From Alphaproteobacteria bacterium (GTDB taxonomy: Bacteria; Pseudomonadota; Alphaproteobacteria; Rhizobiales; Xanthobacteraceae), in the NCBI GenBank assembly GCA_026400395.1, contig JAPLPD010000364.1, forward strand, positions 1-64,000: a DNA stretch of 64,000 bases, given 5' to 3'. Positions 25,892-34,314 of the stretch are shown piece by piece; position 1 is the stretch's first letter, and each line of letters starts with the position of its first letter. Both the position numbers and the translations under genes were made by a program. The notes beneath the pieces were generated by a model. It searched no databases. It was not told the origin of the DNA and saw only the letters and a list, made by a program, of their open reading frames with translations.

Positions 25892-25966
25892 TCATTGCCG
25901 GGCTTGCCCCGGCAATCCATCTTCTGTCGCGAGCATGATGGATGCCCGGGTCAAGCCCGGGCATGA
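25892..25966. repeat. Dispersed palindromic repeat, family B copy 1
   Basis: About 75 bp with ends TCATTGCCGGGCTTGCCCC and GGTCAAGCCCGGGCATGA and an internal CAATCCAT/ATGGATG pair, forming a composite stem-loop just after the VOC gene. A second copy lies at 39173-39245. REP/MITE-like, non-coding. Confidence 0.8.
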
Positions 25967-26026
25967 CGCGGAGTGTTTGTTCAGCGCTGCGCGCCAATCG
26001 AGCGGGCGCTTAGCTCTTGTTGCCCA

Positions 26027-26356
26027 CTACTTCTTCTTCCGCGCCGCCGACTTCTTCGCTGTCTTCCTCGTTGCAGCCTTGCGCTTGACCGTCGCATTCT
26101 TCACGGCCTTTTTGGCCTTGGCGCGGCGCTTTACGGCCTTTACCTTCCGCTTTTTATTGGCCGGCCCGACCAGACGGCGGGCGTTGCGGACCGCGGTCAG
26201 CGCCACGCCGGTCACCGCCTTCGCCGCGCTGTTGGCGGCTCCGGCGGCGCTATCGGCCGCGCTGCCCGCGATCGAACGGGCGCCCTGGATGCCGCTCTTG
26301 GCGGCGTCGGTGATCGCATCCTGGGTGGTGGAGATAATGCCTGCGTTCTTGGCCAT
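26027..26356 (-). CDS. Small Lys/Ala-rich histone H1-like basic protein
   Basis: 109 aa. The N-terminal half (MAKNAGIISTTQDAITDAAK) is Ala/Ser-rich and probably helical. The C-terminal 45 residues are built of Lys, Ala, Arg and Thr (for example KKAVKNATVKRKAATRKTAK), the composition of histone H1-like nucleoid proteins and of AlgP/Hc1 tails. Predicted to bind DNA without sequence specificity. The ATG at 26356 is used because the longer frame upstream has ordinary shadow composition. It is a stand-alone gene; 230 bp upstream to tarD show no other gene. Confidence 0.8.
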   Translation of the reverse strand: MAKNAGIISTTQDAITDAAKSGIQGARSIAGSAADSAAGAANSAAKAVTGVALTAVRNARRLVGPANKKRKVKAVKRRAKAKKAVKNATVKRKAATRKTAKKSAARKKK

Positions 26357-26587
26357 TTTCGGTAAGCCCCTGTGTTCAATCAATCTCTGAGCGCGCGTTC
26401 GCACGCCGGATACAATCGCGAAAGTTCCATTTGGTTCCCCAGCGCCTTCGGAGGCACCCGCGCGGCAAGGCTGCGAGTGGCGGCGACTGGCCGGTTCTGG
26501 TATTGCCGCCCGTGCCAATAGCGAGGCGTGCTCCCGTCGAGCGATTCGCGCCATGCGCTGGTTTCGCTCTCAACCCCCGGATGCTGA

Positions 26588-27748
26588 ATGCGAATCGTTG
26601 AAATCCGCGAACGAACGGCGCCGATCGCCTCTTCGATCGCCAACGCATACATCGACTTTTCGAAGATGACGCTGTCGCTGGTGGCGGTGGTCACGGACGT
26701 CAAACGCGACGGCCGCACTGTCGTCGGCTACGGCTTCAACTCCAACGGCCGCTACGGCCAGGGCGGGTTGATCCGCGAACGCTTCGCGCCGCGCGTGCTT
26801 GAGGCCGAGCCGAAGGCGCTGCTGAACGATGCCGGCGATAACCTCGACCCGGACCGCATCTGGGCCGCCTTGATGAAGAACGAGAAGCCCGGCGGTCACG
26901 GTGAGCGTTCGGTCGCGGTCGGCACCATCGACATGGCGGTGTGGGACGCGGTGGCGAAGATCGCCGGCAAGCCGCTGTTTCGTCTGCTGGCCGAACGGCA
27001 CCGAAGGGAGGCCAATCCGCGCGTGTTCGTCTACGCGGCGGGCGGCTACTACTACCCCGGCAAGGGCGTGGAGCAGTTGCGCGCCGAAATGCGGAGCTAT
27101 CTCGACCGCGGCTACACCGTGGTGAAGATGAAGATCGGCAACAGCCTCGACGAGGATCGACCGCGCATCGAAGCCGTACTGAAAGAGTTGGACGGCAAGG
27201 CGCGGCTCGCGGTGGACGCCAACGGGCGGCTGTCGCTCGAAGAGGCCATCGGTTACGCCAAGATGCTCCGCGACTATCCGCTGTTCTGGTACGAGGAGGC
27301 CGGCGATCCGCTCGACTTCACGCTGCAGGCGGCGCTGGCCGAGTTTTATCCGGGACCGATGGCGACCGGCGAAAACCTGTTCAGCCACCAGGATGCGCGC
27401 AATCTGCTGCGCTACGGCGGCATGCGTCCGGACCGTGACTGGCTGCAGTTCGACTGCGCGCTGTCGTATGGCCTGTGTGAATACCAGCGCACGCTGGCGG
27501 CCCTCGATGTGGCCGGTTGGTCGCGCAGCCGCTGCATCCCGCACGGTGGTCATCAAATGTCGCTCAACATCGCCGCGGGCCTGGGCCTGGGCGGCAACGA
27601 GAGCTATCCGGATCTTTTTCAGCCGTATGGCGGATTTCCCGACAGCGTGCGGGTTTCGGACAGCCATATCGTCATGCCGGAGTTGCCCGGCATCGGCTTC
27701 GAGGGCAAATCCGATCTGATCAAGGTGATGCGGGAACTGGCGAAATAA
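26588..27748 (+). CDS. tarD: D(-)-tartrate dehydratase (enolase superfamily)
   Basis: 386 aa Mg-dependent dehydratase turning D-tartrate into oxaloacetate. The sequence closely follows the characterised Bradyrhizobium japonicum enzyme as I remember it, including the active-site loop GFNSNGRYGQGGLIRERF. The KxK motif is K180/K182 (VVKMKIG). The Mg ligands are D210 (VDANG), E236 (WYEE) and E262 (GENLF), and the general base is His319 in IPHGGHQMS, all at equivalent positions. It starts 230 bp after the basic-protein gene and is convergent with a receptor gene 16 bp downstream. Oxaloacetate enters the TCA cycle directly. Confidence 0.93.
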   Translation: MRIVEIRERTAPIASSIANAYIDFSKMTLSLVAVVTDVKRDGRTVVGYGFNSNGRYGQGGLIRERFAPRVLEAEPKALLNDAGDNLDPDRIWAALMKNEKPGGHGERSVAVGTIDMAVWDAVAKIAGKPLFRLLAERHRREANPRVFVYAAGGYYYPGKGVEQLRAEMRSYLDRGYTVVKMKIGNSLDEDRPRIEAVLKELDGKARLAVDANGRLSLEEAIGYAKMLRDYPLFWYEEAGDPLDFTLQAALAEFYPGPMATGENLFSHQDARNLLRYGGMRPDRDWLQFDCALSYGLCEYQRTLAALDVAGWSRSRCIPHGGHQMSLNIAAGLGLGGNESYPDLFQPYGGFPDSVRVSDSHIVMPELPGIGFEGKSDLIKVMRELAK

Positions 27749-27764
27749 TTGTTAGCCCGCGCCG

Positions 27765-28769
27765 TTACGTCACGAACTCGTTCGTATAAAGCTCGTTCAC
27801 CGGCGTGGCCTTCTGGATGAAGCCCTTGGACAGATAGAAGTCCTGCAGCTTGGTGAGCCGGTCCACATCCATCGCGCCGAGCGTCGACTGCCCCGGATAC
27901 ACGTCCTTCGCATACATGTTGAAGGCGTATTCGACGCCCTTCTCCTTGCCCTTCCAGTCCGGCACGAACGAGACGAACTCGCCCGCGGCCTTCACCGGGT
28001 CATCCATGATGTCCTTCATGCCGCGCAGCGCCGCCTTCACGAACCGGCGGACCATGTCGGGCTTCTGCTTGATGATATCGTCGGAGGCGGCGATCGCTTG
28101 CGCCATATGCGGGAAGAACGTCTCGGTCGGGATGATTTTCACCTTCACGCCCGCCGCCATCACTGGCGGAATCCAGTCCGGCACGCCGGCCATGCCCTGA
28201 GACTTACCCTCGGCGACAAACTGCCAGACGCCGGTCGGGCCGACCTGCTGCACGTTGACTTCATCCTGCTTGAGACCCGCCGACGCCATCAGGCCGAGCA
28301 GCGCGTAGAACGTGGTGTCCTGATAGGACATCACCGTGATGGTCTTGCCCTTGAGGTCGGCCGGCTTCTCGATGCCGCTATCCTCGCGCACCACCAGTTG
28401 CATGAAGCCCTTGCCGCCGAACACGCAGACGATCTTCACCGGCACGCCATTGCCGCGCACCATGATCGGGCCGTCTGCGACGATGCCACCGAGCGGCGCG
28501 TTGCCCGCCCCCACCTGCTTCGCCACATCGACGCCGCCGCGGCCGACCTGGAACTCGACCTCAAAGCCCGCATCCTTGAAGTAGCCCTTGCCTTGCGCGA
28601 GGCGGATCGGGCCGAACGCCGGCAGCACCGGCGGCGCCGGAAAGAGATAAGTGATCTTCTCCAGCGACTGGGCATTGGCGGGCAGCGTCAGCGTGCCGCC
28701 CGCAAACAGCGAGCCCGCGCCGAGCATAGCGCCCGTCGTCACGAATTGGCGGCGTGAAATGGCGGTCAT
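27765..28769 (-). CDS. ABC transporter substrate-binding protein (NMT1/SsuA/TauA-like)
   Basis: 334 aa periplasmic receptor. The N-terminus MTAISRRQFVTTGAMLGAGS carries a twin-arginine type signal (SRRQFV). The mature part has FGPIRLAQGKGYFKDAGFEV and GKTITVMSYQDTTFYALLGL, typical of the nitrate/sulfonate/taurine/thiamine-precursor receptors. It is divergent from the ATPase and permease genes, with which it presumably forms one importer, and convergent with tarD. The substrate may be tartrate or a related acid; this is inference from position only. A much longer frame upstream is antisense to the ATPase gene and is rejected. Confidence 0.92.
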   Translation of the reverse strand: MTAISRRQFVTTGAMLGAGSLFAGGTLTLPANAQSLEKITYLFPAPPVLPAFGPIRLAQGKGYFKDAGFEVEFQVGRGGVDVAKQVGAGNAPLGGIVADGPIMVRGNGVPVKIVCVFGGKGFMQLVVREDSGIEKPADLKGKTITVMSYQDTTFYALLGLMASAGLKQDEVNVQQVGPTGVWQFVAEGKSQGMAGVPDWIPPVMAAGVKVKIIPTETFFPHMAQAIAASDDIIKQKPDMVRRFVKAALRGMKDIMDDPVKAAGEFVSFVPDWKGKEKGVEYAFNMYAKDVYPGQSTLGAMDVDRLTKLQDFYLSKGFIQKATPVNELYTNEFVT

Positions 28770-28932
28770 CGTGGTCTCCCAAAGCTGATCCGAAGCGCCA
28801 ATGGACACGCGGCGCGTTGGTTTGACAATATACTGGAATTCCTGGCCTGGAATATGCAGCCAAATATGCATGAAGCAGGCCAAGATGCGGATCACAGGCG
28901 GCCCAAGCGATGTTTGCAACTGAAAGCATTCG
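28770..28932. promoter_or_regulatory. Divergent promoter region with direct repeats
   Basis: 163 bp between the receptor and ATPase genes. It holds CTGGAAT at 28833-28839 and 28847-28853 (14 bp apart) and AATATGCA at 28851-28858 and 28863-28870 (12 bp apart), plus a TTGACA at 28822-28827. The repeats look like operator half-sites for a shared regulator that is not in the window. Confidence 0.4.
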
Positions 28933-29727
28933 ATGCCTGATCTGATCCGTCTCGAATACCGCAACGTGACGATGCGGTTCACGCAAGGCGCGAGCCGGCT
29001 CACCGCCGTGGAGGGCGTCAGCATCGCCGTGCGCGACGGCGAGGTGGTGTCCCTGATCGGCCCGAGCGGTTGCGGCAAGTCCACCCTGCTCAACATCGGC
29101 TCCGGGCTGACCGCGCCGAGCGAGGGCGAAGCGTTCGTCGACGGCGAGCGCGTCGAAGGGCCGAACGAGCATGTCGCCTTCATGCTGCAGAAGGACCTGC
29201 TGCTGCCGTGGCGGACGGTGGCCGAAAACGTGATGTTCGGGGTGGAAATCCAGGGCGTGCCGGCGGCCGAGCGCCGGCGGCGCGCCAAGTCGCTGCTGGA
29301 GACGCTCAAGCTTGCCGAGTTCTCCGGCCATTACCCGCACCAGCTTTCCGGCGGCATGCGGCAGCGCGTAGCGCTGGCGCGGACGCTCGCGGTCGATCCG
29401 ACCGTTCTGCTGCTCGACGAGCCATTCTCGGCCGTCGATGCGCAAACCCGCATGGTGCTGCAGCGCGAGCTGGCGCAAACGCTCCAGCGGGCCGGCAAGA
29501 CCGCGCTGCTGATCACCCACGATCTGCTGGAGGCGGTCACCCTCTCCGACCGGGTGCTAGTGATGAGCCGCCGCCCGGGCCGCATCATCGACGAAATACC
29601 CATCGAAATTCCCGGACGCGACGATCCGCTGAAGCGGCGGCTGCATCCGAAGGTCGCCGGTTACGTCAACCGGCTGATGGAGCGGCTCGACATCGGCCAT
29701 CTTGAAACAACGGGCGCGCCGGTATGA
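28933..29727 (+). CDS. ABC transporter ATP-binding protein (SsuB/TauB type)
   Basis: 264 aa ATPase of a nitrate/sulfonate/taurine-type importer. Walker A is GPSGCGKSTL, the Q-loop is in FMLQKDLLLPWRTV, the signature is LSGGMRQR, Walker B is VLLLDEPFSAVDAQ, and the H-loop is in LLITHDLLEA. The QKDLLLPWRTV segment is typical of this subfamily. It overlaps the permease gene by 4 bp (ATGA). Confidence 0.94.
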   Translation: MPDLIRLEYRNVTMRFTQGASRLTAVEGVSIAVRDGEVVSLIGPSGCGKSTLLNIGSGLTAPSEGEAFVDGERVEGPNEHVAFMLQKDLLLPWRTVAENVMFGVEIQGVPAAERRRRAKSLLETLKLAEFSGHYPHQLSGGMRQRVALARTLAVDPTVLLLDEPFSAVDAQTRMVLQRELAQTLQRAGKTALLITHDLLEAVTLSDRVLVMSRRPGRIIDEIPIEIPGRDDPLKRRLHPKVAGYVNRLMERLDIGHLETTGAPV

Positions 29728-30515
29728 ACGGGTCGAACCATTCGCTCGCCATCCGCGGCACCACACTCAGCGTCGCGCTGCTGATCGTATTCCTCACCGC
29801 CTGGCAATGGGGGCCAGGCCTGTTGCGTATCCCGCCGTTCATCATCCCGCCGCTGTCGGCGGTGTTCAACGAAGCGGTGCGCATGTGGAACGTCAGCGGG
29901 CTTGCCTTCCACACCGGCATCACCGCTGCCGAAGTGCTCGCGGGCTTCATCCTCGGCAGCCTGCTCGGCGCCAGCATCGGCTATCTGATCGGCATGTCGC
30001 CGACCGCCGAGTTCGCGCTGTCTCCGTATATTCTGGCGTTACAGATCGCACCCAAGGTGGCGTTCGCGCCGCTGTTCATCCTGTGGATGGGCTTCACCAT
30101 TTATCCGAAGATCCTGGTGGCGATCCTGATCGTGTTCTTTCCGGTGATGGTCAACGTGCTGACCGCCATCCGCACGGTCGATCCGGACCTGATCAACCTC
30201 GCGCGCGCCTTCAAGGCCAAGCGCGCGCAGATTTTCTGGCGGATCGAATTTCCCGCGTCCCTGCCGCCGCTGTTCGCGGGGCTTCGCATCGGATCGACGC
30301 TCGCTGTGGTCGGCGTGGTGGTCGGCGAACTGGTCGGCGGCAATGCCGGGCTCGGCTATCTGCTGTCGTTCGGCGAAGGCCAGGCCAACACCGCGATGGT
30401 GTTCGTGGCAATCGTCATGCTCACCCTGGTCGGCGGCCTCGCCTATCTGCTGGTGATCCTGATCGAACTGCGCGTGCTGCACTATCTGCCCAAGCGCGCG
30501 CAGATGGGATTCTGA
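29724..30515 (+). CDS. ABC transporter permease (SsuC/TauC type)
   Basis: 263 aa inner-membrane protein with about six helices. The EAA loop is in RIEFPASLPPLFAGLRIGST near residues 172-191. The helix near 73-93 (LAGFILGSLLGASIGYLIGM) precedes it. It forms a homodimeric channel with the upstream ATPase. The gene ends 49 bp before the convergent dienelactone hydrolase gene; no clear terminator is visible there. Confidence 0.93.
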   Translation: MNGSNHSLAIRGTTLSVALLIVFLTAWQWGPGLLRIPPFIIPPLSAVFNEAVRMWNVSGLAFHTGITAAEVLAGFILGSLLGASIGYLIGMSPTAEFALSPYILALQIAPKVAFAPLFILWMGFTIYPKILVAILIVFFPVMVNVLTAIRTVDPDLINLARAFKAKRAQIFWRIEFPASLPPLFAGLRIGSTLAVVGVVVGELVGGNAGLGYLLSFGEGQANTAMVFVAIVMLTLVGGLAYLLVILIELRVLHYLPKRAQMGF

Positions 30516-30564
30516 CAATCAAAAGTCCGGCTGCCGACTGACTCAAATCTTCCGGTTCGGCGGG

Positions 30565-31326
30565 CTAACCCAGCTGTCGCCGCAACATCGGGAAGATGAC
30601 CTCCCAATCGCGGTTGGCGGCGGCCTTATCGAAAATATCCCGGTCCGGCAGCGAATAGCCATGCACCGTCCGCGGGTGAACGTTGACGCGGTATTTCACG
30701 TCCTTGCAACCGGCGAATAGCTTACCCAAGGTCTCGATGGTGGCCGGCGGCGCCAGATCGTCCTTCTCGGCGAAACCGCAGTAGATTTCGCCGCGCATCT
30801 TGCCGACCGAAAGATGCGGCGAGTCCGGCTTGTCGTTCACCAGCCGCGTTCCGTGCATGCTGGCGTTGGCGCGGAACTGATCGGGAAATTCAGCGGCCGC
30901 CGCCACCGCCAGCCGCCCGCCCAGGCAGTAGCCCATGGTGCCCTTCGGACCTTCGCGCACCGGTTCGCCGCCAAGAAACTTCAGCACCGCGGCAATGTCG
31001 GCCATCGCCATGCGGTCGGTGACCTGCGCCATGTTGGCGTGCAGTTCGCTCTGCACTTCCTTCGGCAACGACAGCAGCGATCGCATCCGCCCCCTGTCGT
31101 CGCGGTACTCGAAGCGGACCTTGCCGCGCCGGTACCAGAAATTCGGCAGCGTGACGTGATAACCAACGGCGGCGACGCGGCGGGCCACATCGTACAACTC
31201 CTCGCGCAGGCCCCAAATGTCCATCAGCACGAAAACGGACGGGAACGGGCCGCCCTCCTCCGGATGCACGACAAAGCTGTCCATCCGCCCGTCGGCGGTC
31301 CGGATATCGATATGCTTTTCGATCAT
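30565..31326 (-). CDS. Dienelactone hydrolase family protein
   Basis: 253 aa alpha/beta hydrolase. The nucleophile is Cys in GTMGYCLGGRLAV, the acid in FAEKDDLAPP, and the His in RTVHGYSLPD. It overlaps the Bug receptor gene upstream by an ATGA junction (31323-31326), so it belongs to the TRAP/Bug operon. It probably hydrolyses a lactone or ester derived from the imported acid. It is only loosely similar to the hydrolase at 21481, so it is not a recent duplicate. Confidence 0.91.
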   Translation of the reverse strand: MIEKHIDIRTADGRMDSFVVHPEEGGPFPSVFVLMDIWGLREELYDVARRVAAVGYHVTLPNFWYRRGKVRFEYRDDRGRMRSLLSLPKEVQSELHANMAQVTDRMAMADIAAVLKFLGGEPVREGPKGTMGYCLGGRLAVAAAAEFPDQFRANASMHGTRLVNDKPDSPHLSVGKMRGEIYCGFAEKDDLAPPATIETLGKLFAGCKDVKYRVNVHPRTVHGYSLPDRDIFDKAAANRDWEVIFPMLRRQLG

Positions 31327-32285
31327 TGCAGTTTGATGTCCGCGCTTTTAACGATGGGACCCCACAGGGCCTTTTCCTGGTTCATTCGTTCGGTCAGGCG
31401 CTCGGGCGGCCCGCCGATGGTGCGGGCGCCGAGTACGGCAAACTGCTTCTTTGCCTCGGCGGTCTTGAGGAACGCATCGAGAATGCGGTTGATCCTGGCG
31501 ACGATCTCGGGCGGCACGCCCGCCGGCGAGGCAAGCCCGGTGAACGTGCCAGACGCCACATCGGCCACACCACTCTCGCGCGCGGTTGGAACGCCGGGCA
31601 GAAAATCGACCCGTTCATCGGAGGTCACGGCGATGGGTTTGGCGGTGCTCACCTGCGGGATGTAGGCCGGGATGCCGGCATCGATCTCGCCCCCGAGCAC
31701 CGCGGTCACGATCGGCAATGCGCCGCGATAGGCCACCGGCACAACGTTGATCCCTGCGACGCTGGCGAACCAGATCGCTGTCAAATGAGCGCCGGTACCG
31801 ACGCCGGGATGCCCCATCGTCAGGCCGTCCTTTTTCTGCTTGGCGAGCGCGACCATATCCTTGAGGTCTTTCACCGGAGAGTTGGGATTGACGATAAAGA
31901 CCTGAGGCACGTCGCTGATCAGCGAGATCGGCGTGAAGTCGGTGTCCGGATCGTAGGGCAGCGAAGCATAGAGCATCTTGTTGAGAACCGACGGCCCGTT
32001 CGCCGTCACCAGCAAGGTGTAACCGTCCGGTTTGGCCTTCGCCACAGCCACCGCGCCGATGGAGCCGCCCGCCCCGCCCTTGCTTTCGATGATGAACTGC
32101 TGCCCGAGTTTCTCCGACAACTCACGGCCAAACACGCGCGCGGCCTGATCGATGTTGCCGCCGGGTGCGTAGGGCACCACCATCGTCACCGGGCGCGTCG
32201 GCCAGTCCTGCGCGAATGCACCACCGCAGCAACCGATGCTCGCGGCAAGCGCCGCTGCGTAAACGTGCCAGTACCGGCTGTTCAT
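31323..32285 (-). CDS. TTT substrate-binding protein, Bug family
   Basis: 320 aa periplasmic receptor. The signal peptide MNSRYWHVYAAALAASIGCC ends with cleavage near AFA. The Bug hallmarks are DWPTRPVTMVVPYAPGGNID and IESKGGAGGSIGA, with KPDGYTLLVT. The ATG at 32285 has ribosome site GGGAGGG. Unusually, it is in the same run as a complete TRAP transporter, giving the operon two receptors of different families. Confidence 0.94.
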   Translation of the reverse strand: MNSRYWHVYAAALAASIGCCGGAFAQDWPTRPVTMVVPYAPGGNIDQAARVFGRELSEKLGQQFIIESKGGAGGSIGAVAVAKAKPDGYTLLVTANGPSVLNKMLYASLPYDPDTDFTPISLISDVPQVFIVNPNSPVKDLKDMVALAKQKKDGLTMGHPGVGTGAHLTAIWFASVAGINVVPVAYRGALPIVTAVLGGEIDAGIPAYIPQVSTAKPIAVTSDERVDFLPGVPTARESGVADVASGTFTGLASPAGVPPEIVARINRILDAFLKTAEAKKQFAVLGARTIGGPPERLTERMNQEKALWGPIVKSADIKLQ

Positions 32286-32308
32286 GCTCCCTCCCGATTT
32301 TTTACAAT

Positions 32309-32324
32309 CCTGGCATTGGCCAGG
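32309..32324 (-). promoter_or_regulatory. Intercistronic hairpin between TRAP permease and Bug genes
   Basis: CCTGGC-CAAT-GCCAGG on the coding strand forms a perfect 6-bp stem with a 4-nt loop, 23 bp before the Bug start codon and not followed by a U-run. It may tune mRNA stability or the relative expression of the receptor. Confidence 0.3.
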
Positions 32325-32345
32325 GCGCGGCACAATCGGGGCGCG

Positions 32346-33665
32346 TCAGCCGCCGAGCAATCGGGGAAGCCAGGTCGCCAGCGCGGGAACGAAAAACACG
32401 ATGGCGAGGACCAGCAGGCCAAACCCGACATAGGGCAACGCCGCCCGGAACACATCGTTCATGGCGATGCCGGGCGGCGCGACGCCCTTCATCGTGAACA
32501 GCAGCAGGCCGAACGGTGGCGTCAGCAGGCCAAGCTGCATGCACATCAGGAACAACACACCGAACCAGACCGGATCGACGCCCAATTGCTGAACCAGCGG
32601 CATGAAGAACGGCAGCGTGATCAGCATCATCGACACCTGATCGACGAAGCAGCCGAGGAACAGCAGGATCGCCATCATGCCGAGCAGAATGACGGTGGCG
32701 GACAAGCCCTGCGCCGAAACCAGTCCAACGATGCCGTTGGTGGCGCCGGAGAAGCTCAGCACCTGCGAGAACGTCGTCGCGCCGATGATGATGAACAGGA
32801 TGGTGCCGGACACCGCGACCGTGCCGGTGAGCGCCTTCATCAGTGCCGCCCAGGTGAGGCTGCGGTACAGCATCGCGGCGACAATGGTGCCGGATGCACC
32901 GAGCGCCGCGGCCTCGGTCGGGGTCGCCCAGCCGGCGGTCATCGCGCCGATTACCATGCCAAAGATCAGAACCAGCGGCAGCACATGAACGAAAAACGGG
33001 CCCCAGCGTTTGACGCCGGACGGCACCTCCATCAGCGCCTCTTCCGGCGCCAGCGAAGGATCGAACCACGCGCGCAGGATGATGTAGCCGATGAACAGCA
33101 CGCTCAGGATCAGGCCCGGCACGATGCCGCCAATCAGCAGCCCCGAAATCGAGATACCGGCGAGGCTGCCGAGTAGCACCGCCAGCGCCGATGGCGGGAT
33201 CAGCATATCGACGCCGCCGATGCCCATGATCGGCCCCATCGCCAGCTTCTTGTCGTAGCCGCGCTCCAGCATGGTGGGCAGCATCAGGCTGCCGAGTAGC
33301 GCCGTGGTGGCGATGGTCGAGCCGGAAATCGCCGAGAACACCGTCCCGGCGACGATGGCGATCACCGCGAGACGGCCGGGCACCCGGCGGATCATAAGCG
33401 AAAACGCGTCGATCGTTTTCAGAGCTACGCCCGAATGAAACAACACCTCGCCCATCAGCACGAAGAACGGGATCGGCGTCAGCGAGAAACTCGTTACCGA
33501 TTGCACCGCATTGCGGGTGAGTTGCGCCAGCCCCTGCTCGCCGCCGAGGAACAGCAGCGCGGCGACAATGTTGATGGCAAGGAAACCGAACGCTACCGAC
33601 AACCCAAGGCTCATCAGCGCGACCAGGCCGCCGAACATCAGGGTGCTGGCTTCGACCCAGCCCAT
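32346..33665 (-). CDS. TRAP transporter large permease (DctM)
   Basis: 439 aa membrane protein with about 12 helices, the sodium-driven translocation subunit. Family blocks include SVTSFSLTPIPFFVLMGEVL near residue 55, GTVFSAISGSTIATTALLGS near 106, and GGVDMLIPPSALAVLLGSLA near 149. The start codon directly follows the TAG stop of the small permease. DctM exports no energy from ATP; it couples uptake to the ion gradient. Confidence 0.95.
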   Translation of the reverse strand: MGWVEASTLMFGGLVALMSLGLSVAFGFLAINIVAALLFLGGEQGLAQLTRNAVQSVTSFSLTPIPFFVLMGEVLFHSGVALKTIDAFSLMIRRVPGRLAVIAIVAGTVFSAISGSTIATTALLGSLMLPTMLERGYDKKLAMGPIMGIGGVDMLIPPSALAVLLGSLAGISISGLLIGGIVPGLILSVLFIGYIILRAWFDPSLAPEEALMEVPSGVKRWGPFFVHVLPLVLIFGMVIGAMTAGWATPTEAAALGASGTIVAAMLYRSLTWAALMKALTGTVAVSGTILFIIIGATTFSQVLSFSGATNGIVGLVSAQGLSATVILLGMMAILLFLGCFVDQVSMMLITLPFFMPLVQQLGVDPVWFGVLFLMCMQLGLLTPPFGLLLFTMKGVAPPGIAMNDVFRAALPYVGFGLLVLAIVFFVPALATWLPRLLGG

Positions 33666-34181
33666 CTATCCAACCGAGGTTGCTTCAACGCGGCGGCCTG
33701 GCTCGCTGTGGATGAGCCGGTCGAAGCGGAAAGCGAATGCGGCGGCCAGCAGCGCGAAGCAGGCCGGCAGCGGCCACAGCAGCCACCATTCCGGAAACAC
33801 CAGGCTTTTGATGGTGATCGAATTGAGCATAGCGCTGTCGATGGTCATCTTGAGGCCGTAGCGCAGCATCACCAGGCAAACGACGAAGCCGAGCACATCG
33901 GACGCGGCTTCCATCAGCCATGCCACGCGGACCGGAACGAGCGTCAGCACAAGGTCGATCCGCACGTGCTGGCCACGGCGCAGCAGCCAAGGCGCGGTGA
34001 GCAGCGTGACCACGTAGAGCGCGTATTCGGAAACCTCGTTGCTCCACGGAAAGCCCGTACGCGTCAGGTTGCGCAGGAGGATGTCGGCGGTGACCATGAT
34101 GACCATGACCAGCAGCGTCAATGCCGCGAGAATCGCGAGCGCGTTGAGCAACTTGCCGAAGGCGTCTGAGAGTTTGGCCAT
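33666..34181 (-). CDS. TRAP transporter small permease (DctQ)
   Basis: 171 aa with four membrane helices (near residues 9-31, 45-65, 83-105 and 125-148). The mid-protein block TGFPWSNEVSEYALYVVTLL and the RRGQHVRIDLV motif are typical of DctQ. The ATG at 34181 (MAKLSD) is chosen; another ATG at 34208 lies within the end of a dispersed repeat and would add nine polar residues. The last codon abuts the DctM start. Confidence 0.9.
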   Translation of the reverse strand: MAKLSDAFGKLLNALAILAALTLLVMVIMVTADILLRNLTRTGFPWSNEVSEYALYVVTLLTAPWLLRRGQHVRIDLVLTLVPVRVAWLMEAASDVLGFVVCLVMLRYGLKMTIDSAMLNSITIKSLVFPEWWLLWPLPACFALLAAAFAFRFDRLIHSEPGRRVEATSVG

Positions 34182-34204
34182 GAAATGCGACGATCTGTCC
34201 GTGG

Positions 34205-34308
34205 TCATTCCGGGGCGCGCCGGAAGGCGCGAACCCGGAATCCAGAGCCATAGTGAAAAAAGGGCGCTCTGGATTCCGGGCTCGCCGCTTCACGGCGCCC
34301 CGGAATGA
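34205..34308. repeat. Dispersed palindromic repeat, family A copy 1
   Basis: About 104 bp, ends TCATTCCGGGGCGC and GGCGCCCCGGAATGA, with internal CCGGAATCCAGAG and CTCTGGATTCCGGGCTCGC arms. The whole element can fold into one long stem-loop or two nested ones. It lies between the DctP and DctQ genes, within the operon. A sister copy is at 44787-44887. Confidence 0.85.
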
Positions 34309-34314
34309 CGAACT

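Noticed and set aside
25892-25966. Palindromic units read as a CRISPR array
   Set aside because: The copies are far apart, vary in sequence, and there are no spacers or cas genes.
27765-29309. N-terminal extension of the NMT1-type receptor to 29309
   Set aside because: It runs antisense through the ATPase gene; the ATG at 28769 gives a proper signal peptide.
31326-33176. 616-codon plus-strand frame opposite Bug and DctM
   Set aside because: Extremely His/Arg/Gln-rich, spans a real gene junction and lacks any domain.
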